Assembly (NCBI GenBank): GCA_015494815.1
Contig: WGAK01000165.1
Coordinates: forward strand, 1-10,706
DNA from: Anaerolineales bacterium
GTDB lineage: Bacteria; Chloroflexota; Anaerolineae; Anaerolineales; DRMV01
DNA length: 10,706 nucleotides
Reading direction: 5' to 3'
A program made the translations under genes and the position numbers. The notes beneath the pieces are model-generated. The model searched no databases. It had not been told where the DNA came from and saw only the letters and a program-made list of their open reading frames with translations. Every line of letters starts with the position of its first letter. The stretch's first letter is position 1. Shown here piece by piece: positions 5,485-10,706 of the stretch.

Positions 5485-7212
5485 ACCCTCGACCCGGCCA
5501 ATCGCAACACTTTGTGGGCCTCGTTGCTGGTGGATGAATGGCAGCGGGCCGGTCTGCGCGCGGTGGTGCTCGCGCCCGGCTCGCGTTCCACGCCGTTGGC
5601 CGTGGCCTTCAGCCGCAGCCCGCTGCCGCACTATGTGGTGCCCGACGAACGGGCCGCAGGGTTCTTCGCGCTGGGCATGGCCAAGGCCTGGCGCGCGCCC
5701 GTCGCGGTCCTCACCACCTCGGGCACGGCCACGGCCAATCTGCACCCCGCGGTGCTGGAAGCCCACCACAGCCACATCCCCCTGCTGGTGCTGACCGCGG
5801 ACCGCCCCGCGGAATTGCAAGACAGCGGCGCGAACCAGACCACGAACCAACACCGGCTCTACGGCACCGCGGTACGCTGGTTTCACGCCCTGGCCCCGCC
5901 CGAAGCCCATCCCCCGGCGCGGCTGTTGCGCTATGTGCGCAGCGTGGCCGACCGCAGCCTGGCCTACGCCTCAGGCTGGGGCGGCTCACCGGGGCCGGTG
6001 CACCTCAACGTGCCCTTTCGCAAGCCCTTAGAGCCGCAGCCCCGCCCCGCGGACCACGCGGCCGAAGCCCTGGCCGCCGCCCCCGAGGTGGCCCGTGGCC
6101 GCGACCGGGGCCCGTGGACGCGGCTGGTGCGGCCGGGCCCCGCGACGCCGCCCCGCGACGCGCTGCGGGCCGCGCTGGCCGAGGTGCAGGCCGCGCGGCG
6201 GGGGCTGGTGGTGGCCGGGCCCGACGCCTGTCCCACGCCCGCGGCCGCGCAGGCCCTGGTGCGCCTGGCTGCGCGCTGGGGCTACCCCGTGCTGGCCGAC
6301 CCGCTCTCGGGCGTGCGCTTCGGCCCCTGGGTCACGCAGGGGATGGTGCTGGGCGGCATCAGCCGGGCCCTGGCCCAGGGCTGGCGTCCGCCCGAGCCGC
6401 CCGAGGTGGTGGTGCACTTCGGCGCCGCGCCGGTGGGCTTTGGCCCGCTGCGCTACCTGGCCGACCTGCCCGCCAGTACCATGGTGCTGACCGTAACCGC
6501 GCACGGCCAATGGAACGACCCGCATTTCCGCACGGCCTGGCACTTCTGGGCCGACCCCGATCAATGGCTATACGCAGCGGAACAGGCCGGCCCGTTCCCG
6601 GAGATTTCCTCCCCCACCCCCTGGACCCACGCCTGGCAGCACGCGGAGGCCCAAACCTGGCCCGCACGCCTGACCCCCACCGACGAAGGTCCCCTGAGCG
6701 GCCTGCTGGCCCAGCACGCACCGGCCGGGGCCTGGCTGGTAGCCTCCAACAGCCTGCCCATTCGCCACCTGGACGAGTGGGCCCGCCCGCGGTCGGCCCC
6801 CCTGCGGGTGGCGGCCAACCGGGGCCTGAGCGGCATTGACGGCGTGCTGGCGACGGCCACGGGGCTGGCCCTGGCCACGCAGCGCCCCACGGTGCTGCTC
6901 ATCGGCGATGTGGCCCTGTATCACGACCTGAACAGCCTGGCCCTGGCCCCCCGCTTCCAGGTGCCCCTGGCCGTGGTGGTGCTCAACAACAACGGCGGGC
7001 GTATCTTCCAGCGCCTGCCCATCGCGGCCTACGAGCCCCCCTTCACCCAGGCTTTCCGCGCGCCCCTGAACACGCGGTTTGCGGCCCCGGCCCAGGGGTT
7101 TGGGTGGACGTATCAGGCCTACGACCTGGCCGCGGCCGACTTACCCCAGGCCCTGGCCGCGATGTGGCAGGTGAAGCGGCCCACCCTGCTGGAGATTCGC
7201 ATCCCGTGGTAG
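5482..7212 (+). CDS. menD: 2-succinyl-5-enolpyruvyl-6-hydroxy-3-cyclohexene-1-carboxylate synthase (MenD)
   Basis: The product is 576 residues, normal for MenD. This ThDP- and Mg-dependent enzyme joins 2-oxoglutarate (after decarboxylation) to isochorismate, the first committed step of the classical menaquinone pathway. Visible landmarks: APGSRSTPL (31-39), catalytic-type Glu in PDERAAGFFALG (E56) that activates ThDP, TTSGTATANL (78-87), TADRPAEL with SGANQTTNQ (105-123) at the substrate site, and PFRKPLEP near 179-186. The C-terminal ThDP domain has SNSLPIRHLD, ANRGLSGIDG, the metal motif GDVALYHDLN (475-484) and NNNGGRIF (502-509). The frame is open further upstream inside cca, but that extension is low-complexity shadow and similarity begins at the ATG at 5482. 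There is no ribosome site; a -10-like box six bases upstream suggests a leaderless message. No other men genes are in the window. Confidence 0.96.
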   Translation: MTLDPANRNTLWASLLVDEWQRAGLRAVVLAPGSRSTPLAVAFSRSPLPHYVVPDERAAGFFALGMAKAWRAPVAVLTTSGTATANLHPAVLEAHHSHIPLLVLTADRPAELQDSGANQTTNQHRLYGTAVRWFHALAPPEAHPPARLLRYVRSVADRSLAYASGWGGSPGPVHLNVPFRKPLEPQPRPADHAAEALAAAPEVARGRDRGPWTRLVRPGPATPPRDALRAALAEVQAARRGLVVAGPDACPTPAAAQALVRLAARWGYPVLADPLSGVRFGPWVTQGMVLGGISRALAQGWRPPEPPEVVVHFGAAPVGFGPLRYLADLPASTMVLTVTAHGQWNDPHFRTAWHFWADPDQWLYAAEQAGPFPEISSPTPWTHAWQHAEAQTWPARLTPTDEGPLSGLLAQHAPAGAWLVASNSLPIRHLDEWARPRSAPLRVAANRGLSGIDGVLATATGLALATQRPTVLLIGDVALYHDLNSLALAPRFQVPLAVVVLNNNGGRIFQRLPIAAYEPPFTQAFRAPLNTRFAAPAQGFGWTYQAYDLAAADLPQALAAMWQVKRPTLLEIRIPW

Positions 7213-7282
7213 CGCGACGCCGCGCGCGCCACGGGGTTAGTAGATGATGCCCGTGGGGACCATCTGCGCCGAGGACGCCATG

Positions 7283-7573
7283 ATGCCTGAACGCTCCAAC
7301 TGGAAGGAACGCTGGCAACGCATCGCCGCCTGGGTGCGCGGCTTTCTGTATGGCCTGCTGCTCTACGATATGGAAAAGTTCTTCCGCCGGCAGCGCGGGG
7401 AGTTGGAAGACCTCTTCATGTTCGTCACCTTCGGCGACATGATTGGCCTGCCCGTGCTCCCGCCCTACTACACCCTGCGGCTGCTGCCGTATGTGGTGCC
7501 CCGCGTCCAGCGCTGGAAGCGCCGCGCGCTGCGGGAGCGCGATTTGACCGATTTGGTGGCCGATTTGGATTGA
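7283..7573 (+). CDS. small protein of unknown function between menD and the SDR gene
   Basis: The product is 96 residues from the ATG at 7283, chosen because GAGGA at 7271-7275 lies 7 bases upstream; the adjacent ATG at 7280 and the ATG at 7244 are in the same frame but less well placed. Residues 1-16 are basic and aromatic (NWKERWQRIAAW), 17-30 hydrophobic (VRGFLYGLLLYDM), 31-43 charged (EKFFRRQRGELED). Residues 44-75 are hydrophobic with two prolines in a row (LPVLPPYYTLRLLPYVVPRV). The end is basic then acidic (RALRERDLTDLVADLD). The pattern suggests membrane association by re-entrant or amphipathic helices rather than a clean transmembrane span. I do not recognise the family. Codon use matches its neighbours and the downstream gene starts 18 bases after its stop with a strong ribosome site, so it is likely a real gene in a menD-side operon. 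Confidence 0.75.
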   Translation: MPERSNWKERWQRIAAWVRGFLYGLLLYDMEKFFRRQRGELEDLFMFVTFGDMIGLPVLPPYYTLRLLPYVVPRVQRWKRRALRERDLTDLVADLD

Positions 7574-7591
7574 GCACCGCAAGGAGGCGCT

Positions 7592-8383
7592 ATGGACTTG
7601 CAACTGGGCAACCGACGCATTTTGGTGACCGGCGCGAGCCGCGGGTTGGGGTATGCCACCGCGCAGGTGCTGGCGGCCGAGGGGGCGCGGGTGGTCATCA
7701 ACGCGCGGCATCCCGACACGCTGGCCGAAGCCGCGGCCCGGCTGCGCGCGGCCACCGGCGCGGAGGTGCACGCGGTGGCCGGCGATGTGAGCCAGGCCGA
7801 CGACGCGGCGCGGGTGGTGCAGGCGGCCGTAGCCCATCTGGGCGGGCTGGACGGCCTGGTGACCAACGCCGGCGGGCCACCGCCGGGCCCCTTCGAGGCC
7901 TTCGACGACGCGGCCTGGTACGCGGCCTTCGATTTGGCTTTTCTGTTCCATGTGCGGCTGATTCGGGCCGCGCTGCCCGCGCTGCGCGACGCCCGCGGGG
8001 GCAGCGTGGTGGCCATCACCTCAATCTCGGCCAAACAGCCCATCCCCAACCTGGTGCTCTCGAACACCATGCGGGCGGCCGCAGTGGCCCTCATCAAATC
8101 GCTGGCCCTGGAACTGGGCGGCGAGGGGCTGCGCTTCAACGCGGTGCTGCCCGGCTGGACCCGCACCGAACGCGTGACCGAACTGCTGGCCTACCGCGCG
8201 CAGCAAAAGGGCACCCGCGTGGAAGACGAGATGGCCGCGCAGGCCCGCGCCAGCGCGCTGGGCCGCATGGGCGAACCCGAGGAATTGGGCCGGGCCGTGG
8301 CCTTCTTGCTCTCGCCCGCGGCGTCGTACCTCACGGGCGTGCTGTTGCCGGTGGAAGGCGGCTCGTACAAAGGCCTGTGCTGA
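7592..8383 (+). CDS. SDR-family protein lacking the usual catalytic Tyr and Lys (FabG-like)
   Basis: The product is 263 residues, standard for a classical SDR; AAGGAGG at 7581-7587 precedes the ATG at 7592. The dinucleotide-binding TGASRGLG (13-20), the strand-3 GDVS (64-67), NAGGPPPGPF (92-101) and the C-terminal SYLTGVLLPVEGGSYKG (245-261) are all present. Aligning the KSLA helix with E. coli FabG puts Ser144 at the conserved Ser, but Ser157 where the catalytic Tyr should be and Arg161 where the Lys should be; the usual active-site Asn also appears to be Asp114. A known SDR subgroup annotated as ketoacyl-ACP-reductase-like shares NAGGPPPG and departs from the standard tetrad, so this is a family trait rather than local damage. 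It may be a reductase with altered chemistry or a binding protein. The substrate cannot be deduced; the usual label 3-oxoacyl-ACP reductase should not be trusted. Confidence 0.9.
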   Translation: MDLQLGNRRILVTGASRGLGYATAQVLAAEGARVVINARHPDTLAEAAARLRAATGAEVHAVAGDVSQADDAARVVQAAVAHLGGLDGLVTNAGGPPPGPFEAFDDAAWYAAFDLAFLFHVRLIRAALPALRDARGGSVVAITSISAKQPIPNLVLSNTMRAAAVALIKSLALELGGEGLRFNAVLPGWTRTERVTELLAYRAQQKGTRVEDEMAAQARASALGRMGEPEELGRAVAFLLSPAASYLTGVLLPVEGGSYKGLC

Positions 8384-8390
8384 AACGCAA

Positions 8391-8430
8391 GCCGTCCCCG
8401 ACCGGGGAGGGCGGACCGGCCGGGGACGGC
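8391..8430. terminator. GC-rich hairpin between convergent genes, likely bidirectional terminator
   Basis: The arms are 8391-8405 and 8416-8430, 15 base pairs with one mismatch, around a 10-base loop. It starts 7 bases after the SDR stop. On the minus strand the stem is followed by TTGCGTTTC, a loose T-rich stretch, so termination should work better for the suf genes; on the plus strand no T run follows. Position between two converging stops supports a terminator role for both. Confidence 0.6.
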
Positions 8431-8435
8431 ATCCA

Positions 8436-8451
8436 GGAGGAGGGGAGGAGG
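8436..8451 (+). other. 16-base mirror-symmetric purine tract in the convergent gap
   Basis: The tract GGAGGAGGGGAGGAGG reads the same in both directions along one strand and is all purine. It lies in the 54 bases between the hairpin and the end of sufD. Such tracts can form short triplex or two-layer G-quadruplex structures. It contains AGGAGG units but no credible gene follows on the plus strand. Confidence 0.45.
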
Positions 8452-8485
8452 TGCGGGCTGGCTCGTCCATCCCGCGTCGCCGCGC

Positions 8486-9820
8486 TCAGGCGGCCGACAC
8501 GCGGGTCATCTTCTCGTGCACCACATCCCGGAAGCGCTCGCGCACACCCTCGAAGGGGATGCGCTGCAAGACCTCGTCGAAAAAGCCCTCGACGATGAGG
8601 CGTTTGGCCTCGTCTTCGGGCAAACCTCGGGTGCGCAGGTAGAAGACCTGGTCCTCGTCCACCCGGCCCAGGGTGGCGCCGTGGGTGCAGCGCACCTCGT
8701 TGGCCATGATTTCCAGGCCGGGGATGGAATCCGCGCGCGCGCCTTCGCTCAAGATGAGGTTGCGGTTGGCCTGGTAACCGTCGGTGTATTGTGCCTCGGG
8801 GGCCACATAAATCATGCCCTGCCACACCGAGCGGGCCGTGTCTTTGAGCGCGCCCTTGAAGAGCAAATCGCTGGTGGTGTGCGGCGCCAGGTGGTTCTGC
8901 TGGGTGTCGTGGTCCATGTGCTGATGGCCGTCGGCGAAGTAGAAGCCCGACATGTAGCCCTCGGCGCCTTCTTCCACCAGGTCGATTTCCATGAAGGACT
9001 TGAGCAGGCGGCTGCCCACCGAGCCGAAAATCCAGTTGGCTTTGGCCCCGCGATGCACCTTGACCCGCTCGTGGCTGAAGTGCCACACATGTTCACCCCA
9101 GGACTGCAACTCCACCAGGCGCAAGTGCGCGCCCGCGCCCACGTGCACTTCCATCACGCCCACATGCAGGCTGGGGGTTTGCTGGGTGGGCGAGGCCCAC
9201 TCCACGATGACCGTGGCCGAAGCGCCTTCCTCCAGCCACACCACCACATGGTCGAAGTGGGCCACATCCTCGCCCGGCCCCCAAAGCAGCGCGTGCAGGG
9301 GGCGGCTCACCTGCACCCCCGCGGGCACATGGATGACCACGCCGTTTTGGGCCAGCGCGTGCCCCAAGGCCGCAAATTTGCCCTCCGACGGGGACACCAC
9401 CCGGCCGAACAGGGGCACTATCCGGTCGGCGTGCTCGGCTTCCGCGGTGCGCAGGTCGGTGAACAGCACGCCCTGGGCTTCCAGCGCGGGGTCTAAGGTG
9501 CGCAGGTGTAGCCGCGGGCCGTGGAGCACCAGTTCTCCCGCGGGGGCTTCGTCGGCTAAGGCCTGCAGCCGGTTCGCGCTCGGCGCGGGGGCTTCGGTGC
9601 CCTGGGCCAGGCGCGAGGGCGCGGGCATCCGCCGGATGTCGGTGCGCCGCCAGGGCTCGTCCTGGGTTGTGGGCCAGGGCAGGCGGGTGAAAAGGTCCCA
9701 CGCTTCCGCGCGCCAGGCGCGGGCTGCGGGGTGGGTGCTGCGAATCGCCTCGGGGCCGAAGGCCAGGCTGGGCCCGGCCCGCCGCCCTCCGCGGCGACGA
9801 ACGACGACTTGGGTTGGCAT
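8486..9820 (-). CDS. sufD: Fe-S cluster assembly protein SufD
   Basis: The product is 444 residues, typical for SufD. It is the partner of SufB in the cytoplasmic SufBC2D scaffold that builds Fe-S clusters. The N-terminal helical part contains DEPWRRTDIRR (about 54-64), matching the E-x-W-R-x-T-x-l signature of SufD. A long right-handed beta-helix core follows, rich in alternating hydrophobic residues. The C-terminal helical segment has RCTHGATLGRVDEDQVFYLRTRG (about 377-399). His380 (codon 8681-8683) corresponds to the histidine near E. coli SufD H360 that takes part in cluster formation at the SufB-SufD interface. The ATG at 9820 is chosen because GGAGG (9826-9830, minus strand) lies 5 bases upstream; an in-frame TTG at 9868, overlapping the end of sufB, is less likely. 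It lies 40 bases after sufB. Nothing follows on this strand in the window, so sufS and sufU or sufE are not directly downstream. Confidence 0.95.
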   Translation of the reverse strand: MPTQVVVRRRGGRRAGPSLAFGPEAIRSTHPAARAWRAEAWDLFTRLPWPTTQDEPWRRTDIRRMPAPSRLAQGTEAPAPSANRLQALADEAPAGELVLHGPRLHLRTLDPALEAQGVLFTDLRTAEAEHADRIVPLFGRVVSPSEGKFAALGHALAQNGVVIHVPAGVQVSRPLHALLWGPGEDVAHFDHVVVWLEEGASATVIVEWASPTQQTPSLHVGVMEVHVGAGAHLRLVELQSWGEHVWHFSHERVKVHRGAKANWIFGSVGSRLLKSFMEIDLVEEGAEGYMSGFYFADGHQHMDHDTQQNHLAPHTTSDLLFKGALKDTARSVWQGMIYVAPEAQYTDGYQANRNLILSEGARADSIPGLEIMANEVRCTHGATLGRVDEDQVFYLRTRGLPEDEAKRLIVEGFFDEVLQRIPFEGVRERFRDVVHEKMTRVSAA

Positions 9821-9823
9821 GGG

Positions 9824-9830
9824 TTCCTCC
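9824..9830 (-). promoter_or_regulatory. ribosome binding site that fixes the sufD start
   Basis: On the minus strand GGAGGAA (9830 to 9824) stands directly before the CCC preceding ATG at 9820-9818. This makes the ATG the start rather than the TTG at 9868, where no such site exists. Confidence 0.75.
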
Positions 9831-9860
9831 AGGTTTGGCAACGGGTTGTCAGAGGCGGGC

Positions 9861-10706
9861 TCAGCCAATGGAGCCTTCCATCTCCAGTTGCACCAGGCGG
9901 TTGAGTTCCACCGCGTATTCCATGGGCAGTTCGCGCACCAGGGGCTCGATGAAGCCGGCCACCACCATGGTCGTGGCCTCCTCTTCGCTCAGGCCGCGGC
10001 TGCGCAGGTAGAACAACTGCTCTTCGCCCACCTTGGACACCGACGCCTCGTGTCCGATGGTGACATCGGCCTCTTCGATTTCCATGTAGGGGTAGGTGTC
10101 CGAGCGGGAGTGTTCGTCCAGCAGCAGCGCGTCGCACACCACATTGGAGCGCACCTGCCTGGCGCCCCGCTGGACCCGCACCAGGCCGCGGTAGGACGCG
10201 CGCCCCGTGCCCTTGCTCACCGACTTGGAGACGATTTTGCTGGTGGTGTTGGGCGCGATGTGAATGACCTTGCCGCCGTTGTCAATGACCTGGCCGCCTT
10301 TGGCAAAGGCCATCGAGAGAATCTCGCCGTGCGCGCCGGGTTCCAGCAGGTAGCACGAGGGGTATTTCATGGTCACCTTGGAGCCGATGTTGGCGTCCAC
10401 CCACTCCATGGTCGCGTCGCCATACACCAGGGCCCGTTGGGTGACCAGGTTGTACACATTGGTGGACCAGTTCTGGATGGTGGTGTAGCGGAAGCGCGCG
10501 CCCCGTTTGACGATGATTTCGATGACGCCCGTGTGCAGCGAGTCGGTGCTGTAGAGGGGCGCGGTGCAACCTTCCACATAGTGGGCCTCCGCGCCCTCGT
10601 CAATGATGATGAGGGTGCGCTCGAACTGGCCGATGTTGGCCACATTGAGCCGGAAGTACGCCTGCAGAGGCTGCTCGACCTTCACCCCCGGCGGCACATA
10701 GACGAA
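9861..10706 (-). CDS. sufB: Fe-S cluster assembly protein SufB, C-terminal part (gene cut by window end)
   Basis: The frame runs open to the window edge and shows the last 281 residues of a protein whose family is usually about 470 long, so the start lies outside. It opens with FVYVPPGVKVEQPLQAYFRLN, a SufB hallmark, followed by QFERTLIIIDEGAEAHYVEGC and the beta-helix core (YPSCYLL, NTTSKIVSKSVSKGTGRASY). A Cys in NVVCDALLLDE (codon 10134-10136) corresponds to E. coli SufB C405, the site of persulfide sulfur and cluster building. The His-Glu pair in IGHEASVSK (codons 10050-10052 and 10047-10049) corresponds to H433 and E434. The end, GEEQLFYLRSRGLSEEEA to EMEGSIG, matches the helical C terminus that docks the SufC ATPase. 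It is followed by sufD on the same strand; sufC is probably upstream, outside the window. Active-site residues are intact, so the scaffold should be functional. Confidence 0.96.
   Translation of the reverse strand, partial: FVYVPPGVKVEQPLQAYFRLNVANIGQFERTLIIIDEGAEAHYVEGCTAPLYSTDSLHTGVIEIIVKRGARFRYTTIQNWSTNVYNLVTQRALVYGDATMEWVDANIGSKVTMKYPSCYLLEPGAHGEILSMAFAKGGQVIDNGGKVIHIAPNTTSKIVSKSVSKGTGRASYRGLVRVQRGARQVRSNVVCDALLLDEHSRSDTYPYMEIEEADVTIGHEASVSKVGEEQLFYLRSRGLSEEEATTMVVAGFIEPLVRELPMEYAVELNRLVQLEMEGSIG

Noticed and set aside
7244..7282. ATG at 7244 as start of the small unknown gene
   Set aside because: No ribosome site before it, whereas GAGGA precedes the ATG pair at 7280-7285; kept only as an alternative.
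8451..8642. Small plus-strand frame starting GTG at 8451 just after AGGAGG
   Set aside because: The ribosome-like bases touch the GTG with no spacer, the frame is antisense to the end of sufD, and the product (MRAGSSIPRRRAQAADT...) is shadow-like.
8516..9496. 326-codon open frame on the plus strand opposite sufD
   Set aside because: It lies wholly antisense to a well-supported sufD, shows no family motif and has no ribosome site; long antisense frames are expected at this GC content.
9821..9868. TTG at 9868 as start of sufD
   Set aside because: The ATG at 9820 has a strong ribosome site right upstream; the extra 16 residues are not expected in the family.

Overview
The window is a high-GC (roughly 70 % by eye), gene-dense stretch of bacterial chromosome. 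It holds eleven protein genes: nine on the plus strand (positions 2-8383) and two on the minus strand (8486-10706). The genes cut by the window edges are a coiled-coil gene on the left and sufB on the right. No tRNA, rRNA, insertion sequence, CRISPR array or phage gene was seen. The mix of menaquinone synthesis, a SufB/SufD pair, a DegV protein behind an ECF sigma factor, a class II CCA enzyme and a short-chain dehydrogenase of the NAGGPPPG type suggests a high-GC Chloroflexota bacterium of the Anaerolineae kind. This is inference from protein style and gene order only, with modest confidence.

Region 1 (2-2210) is a tightly coupled trio with ATGA overlaps: a long soluble coiled-coil protein, a small basic helical protein, and a class I SAM methyltransferase preceded by about four membrane segments. 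The first two have no recognised function. A hairpin followed by TTTT lies just after the trio.

Region 2 (2246-5464) starts with a candidate ECF-type promoter. It continues with an ECF sigma factor (GTG start at 2308), a DegV/FakB-like fatty-acid-binding protein overlapping it by four bases, a 95-residue protein with one C-terminal membrane helix that could be the sigma factor's membrane partner, and a CCA tRNA nucleotidyltransferase.

Region 3 (5470-8383) holds menD, a 96-residue protein I do not recognise, and an SDR-fold protein whose catalytic Tyr and Lys are replaced by Ser and Arg. menD has a TACAAT box only 6 bases before its ATG, suggesting a leaderless transcript.

Region 4 (8384-10706) begins with a convergent intergenic gap carrying a 15-bp GC-rich hairpin and a 16-base mirror-symmetric purine tract. 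The minus-strand suf genes (sufB then sufD) for Fe-S cluster assembly end there.

Most of this is housekeeping. The least explained parts are the coiled-coil/helical/membrane-methyltransferase trio, the sigma-DegV-small membrane protein cluster with its possible self-regulated promoter, and the unknown 96-residue protein between menD and the SDR gene.
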